From NCBI RefSeq assembly GCF_000308455.1, contig NZ_BAFP01000261.1:1-34467 (forward strand): a stretch of 34,467 nt of DNA, in the 5' to 3' direction. Below, one piece after another: positions 1-8,994 of the stretch. Position numbers and translations under genes: made by a program. The notes below the pieces were generated by a model, which did no database searches, had not been told where the DNA came from, and saw nothing but the letters and a program-made list of their open reading frames with translations. Position 1 is the first letter of the stretch; the number at the start of each line of letters is the position of its first letter. The stretch is from Nocardia abscessus NBRC 100374. GTDB lineage: Bacteria; Actinomycetota; Actinomycetes; Mycobacteriales; Mycobacteriaceae.

Positions 1-179
1 AACACCTGATACAGACGCTGGACATCGCTCGCGGTGTAGAGCCGGTGGCCGGTGCTGGTCCGCTCCGCAGGGTGTACCAACCCGATACGATCGTAGTGGT
101 GCAGCGTCCGCACCGTCAGTCCGGCCTCGGCCGCGAGTTCTCCGACCTTCCAAACACGCTCGGTTCCGGGCTGTTCCAT
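1..179 (-). CDS. MerR-family transcriptional regulator, N-terminal part (runs off window)
   Basis: Reading the minus strand from the ATG at 179-177 gives a winged helix-turn-helix start typical of MerR regulators: WKVGELAAEAGLTVRTLHHY, then DRIGLV, then a GHRLYTASDVQRL segment. The order 'helix-turn-helix, LHHYDRIGL, HRLY' is diagnostic of the family (TipA/BltR-like branch). Only about 59 residues are inside the window, so the effector-binding C-terminal domain, and therefore the ligand, cannot be told. A good palindrome lies 54-72 bases upstream (233-251), which suggests autoregulation. The family identification is very secure; the regulated target is unknown. Confidence 0.93.
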   Translation of the reverse strand, partial: MEQPGTERVWKVGELAAEAGLTVRTLHHYDRIGLVHPAERTSTGHRLYTASDVQRLYQV

Positions 180-232
180 CCGTTAATCTCACTTCCACCG
201 ACGCACTTTGCACCGGTGTCGCCGACGGTAGA

Positions 233-251
233 ACCTGACCTTACGTCAGGT
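233..251. promoter_or_regulatory. Probable MerR operator palindrome
   Basis: A perfect 7-5-7 inverted repeat, ACCTGAC-cttac-GTCAGGT, lies upstream of the MerR start. MerR regulators bind such dyads inside promoters with long spacers, so this is very likely the regulator's own operator. The match to the family pattern is by eye. Confidence 0.6.
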
Positions 252-690
252 GCAAGCCGAAACACGCCCGCCGAATCCAGCAGTCACGCCGTGCCGCCAC
301 ATCCTCAATCGACACATGCCCCACTCCCGAACCGGTCTTGGCGTGGAGGTCGAGCGAGACCGCGACGCCAGATCTCGCCGATACGACATTCCGCCCGCTC
401 GGACCGCCGCCGAGATTCGCCGAGTAGGCAGCCCGGTGCAGCCTGGTGACCCCGCGCGCGGCCCTGCTGGAGAGTGCCCGCCCTTACGGCCGCGACGGGC
501 GGCGGCGTCCAAGCCATCGAGGTCGGTGCTGCCACCGCGTCCCCGAATACCCCGCTCGCCTGCGCCGTGAGCTGGTCTTCGACCGGACGCCGGGCGCTGA
601 GCCGGGCAGACGGTCAGTGCCGGAAATCCCGCGACACCGGTGGGCGTGTCTGCTGGAGTGCGGGGAGGCGGACTGCGAGCATGAGCCCCC
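252..690. other. No supportable gene; possible remnants
   Basis: Open frames exist on both strands, but none has a convincing start, ribosome site or recognisable domain. A minus-strand frame from about 440 down to a TAA at 242-244 has reasonable codon use and could be a gene tail that ends inside the MerR operator, but I cannot name it. I treat the stretch as intergenic or decayed. Confidence 0.4.
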
Positions 691-1278
691 ATGTCCGGTG
701 TGAAGAAGGAACCAGCCCGCCGCCGCGCCGGCCGATCTGGTGGTGACGTGGCCTGGGGCTCACCGCGCGGCGAGGTGGCGTGGGTCGCGGCGATGCGCGC
801 GCACATCTGGCATCGCCGATACCCGCCGTCCTCGGTGCTGCAGGCGCTGGGCACACCCTGCGGTCACCCGGTACCCGCAGCGGACATGCGGGTGTTCGCC
901 GGGCTGGACGTCATGATGCGAGTACGCGGCTGGAGTTTTCTCGGGGAATGCTCCGGTCCGGAAGTCCTCACCTGGATCTACGGACCGTCCGACGCCGGCG
1001 AGAGCTGTCTCGACCGCGGCGTGGAACCGGTCACGACGATCGCGGCCACCCTCGACCGCTCGCTACCGACCGACACCGTGCACGACTGCGAAGTCGAAGT
1101 CCTCCTCGTCGGCACCCCCTACAGCCAAGCCCGCCTCACCGGCCTGACCGGCCTCACACCACACCTCGAACTCATCGAGGCCCACCGCCCCGGCGACCCC
1201 ATCACCCTCCCGTTCCCCCTCGGCCGCGCCCGCGTCACCGACCGCGCCGACCAACCTCCCATCAGTGCCGATCGATGA
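691..1278 (+). CDS. Hypothetical protein
   Basis: I do not recognise this 195-residue product. From about residue 60 onward the frame has the strong G/C third-position bias of real genes in this window, e.g. the stretches ADMRVFAGLDVMMRVRGWSF and DCEVEVLLVGTPYSQARL. No signal peptide, membrane segment or catalytic motif stands out. The first 35-55 codons are arginine-rich and less convincing, so the true start may be downstream (GTG near 748, or ATG near 796). A TAAAAT sequence at 1302-1307, after the stop, could be a -10 element for the next small ORF. Confidence 0.45.
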   Translation: MSGVKKEPARRRAGRSGGDVAWGSPRGEVAWVAAMRAHIWHRRYPPSSVLQALGTPCGHPVPAADMRVFAGLDVMMRVRGWSFLGECSGPEVLTWIYGPSDAGESCLDRGVEPVTTIAATLDRSLPTDTVHDCEVEVLLVGTPYSQARLTGLTGLTPHLELIEAHRPGDPITLPFPLGRARVTDRADQPPISADR

Positions 1279-1361
1279 TGCGGCAAGGCTGTGACGAGCG
1301 ATAAAATCATGTACAGGTCGGGGAACCGCAGAAGATTCGATCTCGGAAGGAGATGAGATCG

Positions 1362-1454
1362 ATGGGCTCCTTCGGCCTCGATCCCGGCGACGGCCTCCAC
1401 GCGTTCCTCAGATGGCTCGCCGTCACATTCGGCCTCGGCTACGGCCTCAGCTGA
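1362..1454 (+). CDS. 30-residue small ORF with a strong ribosome site
   Basis: The ORF starts at ATG 1362, about 10 bases after a GGAAGGAG ribosome-binding sequence (1345-1352). It encodes MGSFGLDPGDGL, then a short hydrophobic stretch FLRWLAVTFGLGYGL, and stops at TGA 1452-1454. The same frame stays open after the stop and codes for a lipoprotein-like sequence. It may be a real small membrane peptide translated just ahead of that gene, or the decayed 5' end of the same gene. Codons are GC3-rich, which supports translation. Confidence 0.4.
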   Translation: MGSFGLDPGDGLHAFLRWLAVTFGLGYGLS

Positions 1455-1791
1455 GCGACACGCCGCATCCTCGCCACCGAGGCAGCAGCAGCGGCCGCGG
1501 TACTCCTCACCGGCGCCGGCTGCGCGTCGCCGGACACCACGAGCCCCTCCCCGACCGCGCCCAGCGGACTGGAATCCGCGCCGACCAGCCCGCTCGGCGG
1601 CACGCTGAAGGTCTGGGGTGGCCGGGAACCGACCGACCACACCCAGCTGGCCGAGTACACCGTCGCCAACCCCCGCATCCTCGCTGGACAGTCGACCTTG
1701 TCATCGCCTGCAAACAAGGCAGCCACTACGTCCCGGGAACATTCGAAGTGCTCACCAGCGCCGGTCGCCGCATCGAACAGTTCAATCGCTC
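1455..1791 (+). pseudogene. Broken lipoprotein gene
   Basis: In frame after the TGA at 1452-1454 comes RRILATEAAAAAAVLLTGAGC, which resembles a lipoprotein signal (hydrophobic core then a lipobox-like TGAGC). A Ser/Thr/Pro-rich linker follows, then TLKVWGGREPTDHTQLAEYTVANPR. There is no start codon between the stop and this segment. Near 1675-1690 the plausible coding moves to another frame, continuing as VDLVIACKQGSHYVPGTFEV and LTSAGRRIEQFN. The missing start and the frame jump indicate a pseudogene, or sequencing indels. The product would have been a small exported lipoprotein of unknown function. Confidence 0.5.
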
Positions 1792-1911
1792 CTATCCCAG
1801 CTCGGTGAGGCCGAGTTCGACCCAGGCGGGCGCGCCGCTCGGAATAGGCAGGGCCATGGAGCTGGCGCCGTCGAGTTCGAGCAGGTTAGCTGCCTGGCCT
1901 TTCGGGCGCTG
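1792..1911 (-). pseudogene. C-terminal fragment of an unknown gene
   Basis: On the minus strand a short, well-coded tail reads GQAANLLELDGASSMALPIP then SGAPAWVELGLTELG and ends at TAG (1794-1792). The frame is closed upstream by TGA within about 40 codons and has no start, so only a gene end is left. I do not recognise the family. It overlaps the end of the broken lipoprotein frame on the other strand. Confidence 0.3.
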
Positions 1912-2927
1912 TGACCGTCACGGATCAAGCGGTACGGGGTTAGCGCGGCTTCCCCGCCAGACACGCGCATGCACGGCGGTGTCGCCCGTGCCGGCCTGGC
2001 GAGGCTCTACGATTTTCGCCGTCACGTGTCCGCTCCAGGCCCATGACGGCGCATTACGGATGGGAGGCGCCCCAGGGTCTGCTCGGTGTTCCCTCACGAG
2101 CCGGGCGGGCTCTGGGGTGTATCCGCCGATCCGATCCGCGCGTCCTGTGTCCCGCCCGGCGGCAGCAGTCCGACCGGCATCCGCAAGCTGAAGGGAATCG
2201 GGGATGTGCAGTTCGAGGAAGGCTCCCTGATCCAAATGGTCGCGGGCGGGGTGTGCGTGTTCCGCATCATCGAGTTCGGTATCGACGGTGACCTGAGGTT
2301 GCCCCGGTCTTCCGGACACCGTGCTGCGCCGATGGTGGCAAGGCGGCTACGCCACAGACCGAACCGACGAGCCAGATACCTAGAGTCTCCGGCGACCGAG
2401 CACAAACCCACCGCATTTCTGGGGGACTCCATTCCCCTGATCGAGCATGACGAAGGAGTCCAGACCCCCTGGGGCCGTTCACAGTCTCGCCGACTTCATT
2501 CCTACCGGTGAGCCTGTTTGGTGTTCGCGGGTGCGGGTTGGGATGGCGTAATCGGCAGGCAGACGGCGTGGGTGATCCTGTCGCCAGAGGGATACCTGCC
2601 CTGATCAGAGGGATCTACCTGCGAAACCGTAAGGGCTGGGCGAATACGGCGCGGAGGCGTCGGCAATGCTATTTGACTGGCTTAGAGCCATTTCGCCGCC
2701 AGCTGGTCCGAGGTGCGGGGCTGGTGGGGTGGGTCAACGCCGAGACCCCCGATACTCTGTAGAGCGGTATCTCACCAACACTCTGTTCGTTGACCTCGTG
2801 AAGGAAGGGTGGATCGGTGGCACTGGAGTATCAGCGGAGAAACTCGTCCAAATCGTAGAAGTAGGGCCGAGCCCTGGGCGCGACCTTTTCGCGGCCATCG
2901 ACTACAGTCCGGAGACTCCCAAGGAGT
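1912..2927. other. About 1 kb without a supportable gene
   Basis: The G/C bias at third positions is weak in all frames here. A plus-strand frame around 2190-2290 gives GIRKLKGIGDVQFEEGSLIQ then MVAGGVCVFRIIEFGIDGDL, which looks protein-like but has no clear start or family. Another plus-strand piece near 2760-2925 (YLTNTLFVDLVKEGWIGGTG) is similar. I regard both as remnants at best. Confidence 0.35.
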
Positions 2928-3594
2928 GAATACCTGGCGGGCAGGGTCGTCGACGCAGGTGCCGGCTACACGTGTGCTCAGGCTGTTGCTTACCTGGCTG
3001 CGATCACGGTCCTCGATGATCCCGTCGGTGCGGATGAGGTTGCCGCAGAGCTGGGTGATCTGCCGTTGGCGTTGGCCACAGCCGCAGCCGCGATCGCCGC
3101 CTCCGGCACCACATATCAGCGGTTCCTGCAGCGGCTCCGCAAGCAGCGGTTGCCGCAGGCAGGCGTGGCCGCGGCGGATGGACGGTGCCCAACTCGTCGA
3201 CCACATCGACGCCCTAACCGGCAGTGGCTTGCCCGAACATACCGATCACGAACTGCGCGCACGGATTCTGTCGGCTCGCCGCTGGGCAGTAGCCCAGCTG
3301 ACCGCCGCCGCGGATTTCACTCGCGCTATCGAACTGGGCCGCCGCACCCTCACCGACCACGAACAGCTCCTCGGCCCCGACCACCCCGACACCCTGGTCT
3401 CGCGCAACAACCTCGCCAACGCATACGGATCGGCGGGCCGACTAGCCGAGGCCATCACGCTCCACGAACAGAACCTCGCCGACCGTGAGCGAGTACGGGG
3501 CCCTGACCACCCTGACACTGCGGCCTCACGCGAAAGCCTCGCTCGGTCGCGCAATCTCCAGACGTCGATGACTGACGGCGGCGAACACCAACGA
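2928..3594 (+). pseudogene. NB-ARC/tetratricopeptide-repeat protein remnant (frameshifted, N-terminus missing)
   Basis: One frame from about 2928 to 3185 reads like the end of an NB-ARC ATPase: AVAYLAAITVLDDPVGADEV then AAELGDLPLALATAAAAI, matching the 'ELGDLPLAL.QAA' signature. After about 3180 coding jumps to another frame with tetratricopeptide repeats: TLTDHEQLLGPDHPDTLVSR, NNLANAYGSAGRLAEAI, then ADRERVRGPDHPDTAASRES. The P-loop part is absent, so the gene is both truncated and frameshifted. NB-ARC/TPR proteins are STAND-type conflict proteins, so this fossil sits naturally beside the intact STAND module at 3942-8960. Confidence 0.75.
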
Positions 3595-3837
3595 CGCCGA
3601 AGCGTTGCGCCTGCTGGTCCGAGCGATCACGGCGGTACGGTCACGCCGTGTCCACGTCGACGTCGACCGGCGAAGTTTTGTCCACGACAACAGGATGTCG
3701 TCCCTCGCCGAAGCCGGTCTGCCGCGATGAATGGGTCTACATCGACTGTCGTGCTCCACCGCACGACACGGCGTCGATAGGGTCCGCGCGCATCGAGCAA
3801 CAGCAGGACCGCGCGAACGACAGGGGTCCCGGCCGGG

Positions 3838-3843
3838 TAGACT
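3838..3843 (+). promoter_or_regulatory. Candidate -10 element for the EACC1-caspase operon
   Basis: TAGACT matches the actinobacterial -10 consensus (TANNNT) and lies about 100 bases before the EACC1 start. Only a poor -35 candidate (ACGACA at 3817-3822, 15-base spacer) is visible. Confidence 0.3.
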
Positions 3844-3906
3844 CTGCTGCGTCGAAGTCGGTGCGTACACACGAAGATTCGCGCCCGCGATCGGTCGCTG
3901 TCGCGT

Positions 3907-3922
3907 GGTTCGATTCCGAACC
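3907..3922. promoter_or_regulatory. Dyad next to the EACC1 ribosome site
   Basis: A perfect 6-4-6 inverted repeat (GGTTCG-attc-CGAACC) ends five bases before the GAGGGGG ribosome-binding sequence at 3928-3934. It could be an operator or an RNA hairpin affecting translation of the operon. It is short enough to be chance. Confidence 0.35.
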
Positions 3923-3941
3923 GATCTGAGGGGGAACTCGG

Positions 3942-4328
3942 ATGGATGTCACGATTTCAATTGCGGGGGTGTCCGATCGCGGAGACAGCCTCCGTGCCTT
4001 ACGCATGTGGTTGGTGGGCGAAGATCTGCTGCGGGGGCGAGCGCGAGTAGTCACGAGCCCACCTCCGGAGGGCGCATTGGGCTCGACCGTGGAAACGCTC
4101 GCGATCGCGCTGGCGCCCGGAGGCGCGGTGACGGTGCTCGCGAGTGCGCTCATCACCTGGATTCGGCGGCAACGAGGTGACATCACTCTCAAGGTGGTCC
4201 GGCCGGACGGTGCATCGGTGGAGTTCAGCGGGGCGAACGCACGATTGGAGGACGACAACACCCGTAGGTTGATCACAGAGCTGCTACAACATGCGGATTC
4301 CAACGGTGATGTCGAGGACGTTCGGTAG
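3942..4328 (+). CDS. Effector-associated constant component 1 (EACC1)-like protein
   Basis: This 128-residue protein starts at ATG 3942, eight bases after a strong GAGGGGG site. Its layout matches EACC1, a small protein that recurs beside interchangeable effector genes (caspase, trypsin and others) in actinobacterial NTP-dependent conflict systems. It has an N-terminal beta strand MDVTISIAG, a 'SLRALRMWL..ED.LRG' helix, a conserved GALGSTVETLAIALAPGGAV segment running into a hydrophobic helix (about residues 51-74), and a C-terminal strand pair ITLKVVRPDGASVEFSG. Family knowledge suggests a constant adaptor or sensor subunit, probably membrane-associated; the molecular role is not established. 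The effector gene starts 12 bases downstream, so the two are almost certainly co-transcribed and translationally coupled. Confidence 0.82.
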   Translation: MDVTISIAGVSDRGDSLRALRMWLVGEDLLRGRARVVTSPPPEGALGSTVETLAIALAPGGAVTVLASALITWIRRQRGDITLKVVRPDGASVEFSGANARLEDDNTRRLITELLQHADSNGDVEDVR

Positions 4329-4340
4329 GCGTGGACCGAT

Positions 4341-7300
4341 ATGGCCGATAACCGGGCAACCGCACTCGGCAGCGCGGGTTCGCGCGCGCTGGTCGTGGGT
4401 ACCGGAAGGCACGGCGCGTCCTCCCGATTACCGGACGTGGTCGCCGTCGACAACACCGTGGCAGAACTCGGCCGTTGCCTGACCGAACGCTGCGGCATGT
4501 GCCGAGTCGAGGTATGCGTCGATCCTGCGGGACCGAGGGAGTTCCTGCGGGCATTGATCGAAATGTCCGCGCAGGCAAGCGATGTCTTCCTGTTCTACTA
4601 CGTCGGGCACGGGCTGATAGGCCCCGGCGGCGAGCTGTATCTGGCGACAGCGGCGACCGAGGACGAAGGCATCGGATTGGCGGTCGACGCGCTGGCGTAC
4701 TCCACGGTTCGCGAGGCGCTCACCGAATGCCCCGCGCGTTCGATCATCGTCGTGCTCGACTGCTGCTTCTCCGGTCGTGCCCACGGTTCATTCGGCACCG
4801 CGGTCGCCGATGCGTTCGAACTGAGCTATGTGCGGGGCAGTTTCCTGCTGAGTTCGGCGTCGGCGACCGAGCAGGCTCTGGCTCCTCCCGGTGAGCCTTT
4901 CACCGGGTTCAGTGGCGAGTTGATCCGGTTTCTCGATCACGGTGAGACGTCTGTCGGTCGTTTTCTGACAGCCGATGACGCCTATCGTCATCTGGCCAGG
5001 GCGCTGCCGAGCCGCGGATTGCCCGCGCCACACCGCAGGGCGGGCGATCGAGCCGGGGAGATCGTGCTCGCCGTCAATCCCGCCGCGCCTGCGACCGTCG
5101 TCTCTCGCCACGGGCCGCTGAAGCCCATCAACCGGGGTGGTGTGAGCGAGCCACGTTGCCCCTACCGGGGGCTCGACGCGTTCACCGCGGTGGACGCGGG
5201 CTACTTCTTCGGGCGCGACGACATGGTCGCCGCGGTCTTGCAGCGACTGGTCGATCGACAAGACGAGGGCCCGGTTGCCGTAATCGGCCGTTCCGGGTCG
5301 GGAAAGTCCTCGCTGCTGCAAGCCGGAGTGCTACCGGCGATCCACGCCGGGCGATTGAACATTCGAGGTTCTCGCAACTGGCCGCAGCTCGTCATGCGGC
5401 CAGGCACGGACCCCGTGCGCGCGTTGGCCAGTCGGTTGACGCGCCTGTGCGGGATCTCCGAGGACGAGATAGCGGCCAGGGTGCGCGCCGACGAGACGGG
5501 GTTGGCCGACATCGTCCGCGCCGCGTCGAACGCAGGCAGGCTCCGGGGCGGTCGCCTCGTACTCGTCGTCGATCAATTCGAGGAATTGTTCGTCGACGGT
5601 AACGAGGCGCAGCGACACGCATTCGTGCGAGCGATCTGCGTGGCCGGGCGTTCGGCCGATCGGACGACTGTCGCTCCGCTGATGGCGATTCTGTGTATCC
5701 GCGCGGATTTCTACAGCTACTGCACCGAATACCCGGACCTGGTGGAGGTTCTGCGTGACGCTCAAGTCCCGGTGCCACCGATGAACTCCGAGCAGCTACG
5801 CGAGGTTATCGAGAAACCCGCACGCGCAGTCGGTCTCACCCTCGAGGACGGCTTGATTCCTCGGCTGCTTCTCGACCTGCGCAGCGGCCACGACTTGACG
5901 GCCGAGTCCGGCGGGACGCTGCCGCTGCTCTCCTATGCCCTCATGATGACCTGGCATCATCGGGAGGGCGCGGCATTGACCTTGGCTGGCTACCAGGACA
6001 GCGGAGGAATCTGGGAAGCCGTCTCGCGGCAGGCCGAACAGACCTACGAGGCGCTGGCCCCGGACCGGCGACGAGCCGCGCGTCACATGTTGCTGAAAAT
6101 GGTCCGCCTCGGTGAGGGAACCGAGGACACGCGGCGGCGACTTGCCCTGACGGAGCTGGCGGCCGGGTCGTCCACCGAGCAGGCGTTGGTTGCTCGCGAA
6201 GTGTTGGCCGCGTTCGTGGCGGCCCGGTTGGTGACCGTCGCCGACGGCACCGCCGAGATCACCCATGAGGGTCTGCTGCGAGTGTGGCAGCGATTGCGCG
6301 ATTGGATCGCCGAGGACCGCGCCGCACTTGTCGTCGACCAGCAGTTCGGAGATGCCGCTCGCGCCTGGGACCACGCGGATCGCGATGCCACTCAGCTGTA
6401 TTCGGGAAACCGGTTGGCGCGCGCCCGCGAGCGCTACGCCGAGGAGTCCTCGCGGGCCGCACTCAGTTCGCTGGAACGAGACTTTCTGGACACAAGCTCC
6501 GAGGCCGCCCGCCGTCGCGAACGGCGCCGCCGCCTGCAACTCGCGGCGGCGGTCCTGGCGGTGGTGTTGATCGTTACCGGCGGCGCGGTCGCGGTGCAGC
6601 GCACCGTGCGTGCGGCGTGGGAGCATCGGGCGGCGTTGGACAGTCAGGCGGTGCGATCGTCGCAGGAGCTGGCCGCCGCCGCGGACGCGCTGCGCATGAG
6701 CGATCCCGCTGCCGCCCTGCGACTGAGCCTGACCGCATACAATTCCGCCCGAACCCCGCAGGCGCGAAGCAGCCTCTACCGCGCCTATGTGACGCCGTAT
6801 CCGACCACCGTCGTCCGGCACGCCGCCCCCTCGCTGAGCGTGGCCCACGCTGCCGACGGCCGCATCGTCGCGAGCAGCGGGCACGACCACACGGTGCGAT
6901 TGTCCGATATCGGTGATCCGTTCCACCCGAAACCGACCGCAACGCTGCCCACCGACAGCGCCGTGATGCTTGTTTTCAGTCCGGACAGTCGGCTCCTCGC
7001 CGCACGCTCTCAACGGAACCTGTTCCTCTGGGACGTGCGCGATCCCTTCCACCCCGAACAGCTGGCCGCAATCCCTCTGGTCACCTCGACGGTCCACGTC
7101 GGAGACGGCGACCCCGCCATCCATCCGGCGATCGCGTTTTCCGCGGACGGCGCCGTCCTGGCAACGACCGGCACCGAGGACGGCACTGTGCAGCTGTGGG
7201 ACGTCCGTGATCCGCGCCGCCCCGCACTCGATGCCGAAATATCGGCTGACACCCGCGCAATCAACGATCTGGCCTTCAGACCCGATGGTCTGCTCGCCGC

Positions 7301-8960
7301 CGCGGGTGCGGCCGGATCCGACGGTGGCGTTGTGCGTTTGTGGGATACCCGTCATCGGCCGACACCGATCGTGGTGGCGACCCTTCCGGTGAATTCGGCT
7401 TTTTCATTGGCGCTGAGCCGTTCTGGCCAGGAACTGGCATCGGCGGGCGGACTGGGTGACCTGCACGTCTGGGATCTCACCGATCCCGCGGCCCCGCGCG
7501 AGATAGAGTTCTCGTACCGGAACAGCCGTTCCAATTTTATGGATATCGCTTACGGCCCGGACGGGCGAGGCTTCCTCACCACCGGCTCCGACGGCACAGC
7601 GACATTCTGGACCAGATCGAAATCGGACGCCGGATACAGTGCGCAGAGTTCGCTGCGCGACCCCTCGGGAATTCTCGCGGCCGAGTTCAGTCCGGACGGC
7701 CGTCGTGTTCTGACCGCCGACGGTGACGGCACTATCGGGCTGTGGAGCGTGCCCGCATCGAGCATTCCAGGCACCGTGCAGCAAGGCCCAGACGGCACTT
7801 CTGCTTTCAACAGCGACGGAACGCTGCTGGTCACCGCGCAGCCCGACATGCGAGGCGCCCAATTGTGGCAGGTCGATGATTTGCTCCGGCCACGTCTGGT
7901 GGCAACGCTGCCCGATATTGACACCAGCGCCGCCTTCATTGCAGATGGTCGCATCCTGCTGACGCAGGTCAGCGACCGAAAAGCGGTACGCCTGTGGAAC
8001 GTTTCCGACTCTCGTAATCCATCGGTGGGGGCGTCCGTACCCACTCCACATATTCCGGCCGCTCGCCGTCAGCTTCTCGCCACCGTCTCCGTCGATGACA
8101 GGCTCGAACTACGGACCGTCACCGATATTCTGCATCCGGTTCTACATGCGACCGTTGCGCTGGACAGTCCCGTGGAGCAGACCGGCGCTTTCGAAGGGTT
8201 GTGGTTTCTCGAGGACGGTTTGTTGGGAGTGTCCTACGAAAACGAGTTGCATCTGTGGGACGTACGCGACCCCGCGCACCCTGTTCGCCGCGGCACGATC
8301 GCATCCGCCAATCCCACATACGGGTACTTTCCTTCTCGCCACCTGCTCATGGCCGATCCGACCTACGTACCGGATGTCACCTATCTGTGGGATCTCACCG
8401 ATCCGGATCACCCGGTGTCGATCACCGAAAAGCCGAGCGGTCGATTGAATTGGATAAACGCCTCGACTGCCACCGTGGACGAGATCGGCGACGGGTTCGT
8501 CGTCGGTATCGACAACAGCAGCAAGCTGATAAAGGTATGGGATCTGACCGACCCCGCCGCACCGGCTACCGTCGGCAATACCGCCCCCGGTAGTTCGCCG
8601 AGGAACTTGACGGCGAGCCCGAAGAGAAATGTCCTGGTCGGCACAGGTTCGGGCGGTGGCGCGCAAATATGGAAGATAAGCGGATCCGAGCGACCGGAAC
8701 TCGAAGACCTGATCACTCGCTTACCGTCGGGTTCGCAGATAGTCTTCCGCCCCGACGGCAATGCCCTCGCGACGCTTCTGCCCTCCGATACCGGCAACCT
8801 CGGGCCGTTCTATCCCGCACCGATACACCGCTCCATCATCTGGCCGCTGGACACCGAGAGCCTCTATCGGCAGCTGTGCACCGATATCGACGATGTCGAG
8901 GTCACCGACGACTGGAAGAATTACCTTCCGCGCCGATTCCACAGACCGGCCTGCACCTGA
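4341..8960 (+). CDS. Caspase-like protease / nSTAND NTPase / WD40 fusion protein
   Basis: A 1539-residue multidomain effector. Residues about 12-250 form a caspase-family (C14) protease: YYVGHG carries His90 and LDCCFSG carries Cys142, the expected dyad. From about 273 (CPYRGLDAF..D..YFFGRD) an nSTAND1 NTPase follows, with Walker A GRSGSGKSS (316-324, Lys322) and Walker B LVLVVDQFEELF (Asp411). After a basic RRRERRRR run comes one hydrophobic helix (about 732-752), then a conserved SQELAAAADAL..DP..ALRLSL helix. About 15 WD40-like blades (about 830-1510) follow, many ending LWDVRDP.HP, enough for two propellers. The C-terminus DDWKNYLPRRFHRPAC is typical of this class. The start is ATG 4341; no better in-frame site exists. 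By analogy to STAND receptors, the propellers sense a trigger, NTP-driven oligomerisation follows and the caspase is released. All key residues are present, so it looks functional. Confidence 0.93.
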   Translation: MADNRATALGSAGSRALVVGTGRHGASSRLPDVVAVDNTVAELGRCLTERCGMCRVEVCVDPAGPREFLRALIEMSAQASDVFLFYYVGHGLIGPGGELYLATAATEDEGIGLAVDALAYSTVREALTECPARSIIVVLDCCFSGRAHGSFGTAVADAFELSYVRGSFLLSSASATEQALAPPGEPFTGFSGELIRFLDHGETSVGRFLTADDAYRHLARALPSRGLPAPHRRAGDRAGEIVLAVNPAAPATVVSRHGPLKPINRGGVSEPRCPYRGLDAFTAVDAGYFFGRDDMVAAVLQRLVDRQDEGPVAVIGRSGSGKSSLLQAGVLPAIHAGRLNIRGSRNWPQLVMRPGTDPVRALASRLTRLCGISEDEIAARVRADETGLADIVRAASNAGRLRGGRLVLVVDQFEELFVDGNEAQRHAFVRAICVAGRSADRTTVAPLMAILCIRADFYSYCTEYPDLVEVLRDAQVPVPPMNSEQLREVIEKPARAVGLTLEDGLIPRLLLDLRSGHDLTAESGGTLPLLSYALMMTWHHREGAALTLAGYQDSGGIWEAVSRQAEQTYEALAPDRRRAARHMLLKMVRLGEGTEDTRRRLALTELAAGSSTEQALVAREVLAAFVAARLVTVADGTAEITHEGLLRVWQRLRDWIAEDRAALVVDQQFGDAARAWDHADRDATQLYSGNRLARARERYAEESSRAALSSLERDFLDTSSEAARRRERRRRLQLAAAVLAVVLIVTGGAVAVQRTVRAAWEHRAALDSQAVRSSQELAAAADALRMSDPAAALRLSLTAYNSARTPQARSSLYRAYVTPYPTTVVRHAAPSLSVAHAADGRIVASSGHDHTVRLSDIGDPFHPKPTATLPTDSAVMLVFSPDSRLLAARSQRNLFLWDVRDPFHPEQLAAIPLVTSTVHVGDGDPAIHPAIAFSADGAVLATTGTEDGTVQLWDVRDPRRPALDAEISADTRAINDLAFRPDGLLAAAGAAGSDGGVVRLWDTRHRPTPIVVATLPVNSAFSLALSRSGQELASAGGLGDLHVWDLTDPAAPREIEFSYRNSRSNFMDIAYGPDGRGFLTTGSDGTATFWTRSKSDAGYSAQSSLRDPSGILAAEFSPDGRRVLTADGDGTIGLWSVPASSIPGTVQQGPDGTSAFNSDGTLLVTAQPDMRGAQLWQVDDLLRPRLVATLPDIDTSAAFIADGRILLTQVSDRKAVRLWNVSDSRNPSVGASVPTPHIPAARRQLLATVSVDDRLELRTVTDILHPVLHATVALDSPVEQTGAFEGLWFLEDGLLGVSYENELHLWDVRDPAHPVRRGTIASANPTYGYFPSRHLLMADPTYVPDVTYLWDLTDPDHPVSITEKPSGRLNWINASTATVDEIGDGFVVGIDNSSKLIKVWDLTDPAAPATVGNTAPGSSPRNLTASPKRNVLVGTGSGGGAQIWKISGSERPELEDLITRLPSGSQIVFRPDGNALATLLPSDTGNLGPFYPAPIHRSIIWPLDTESLYRQLCTDIDDVEVTDDWKNYLPRRFHRPACT

Positions 8961-8994
8961 GCACTACCGTGGCGATGCCCATCCTCACCGGGGC

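Noticed and set aside
3907..3917. GGTTCGATTCC, identical to a tRNA T-loop motif
   Set aside because: No acceptor, D or anticodon stem can be folded around it; it is part of a short dyad before the EACC1 gene.
5796..7355. A 519-codon minus-strand open frame opposite the caspase-STAND gene
   Set aside because: It is antisense to a fully supported gene with all family motifs; long antisense frames are expected from the G/C third-position bias.
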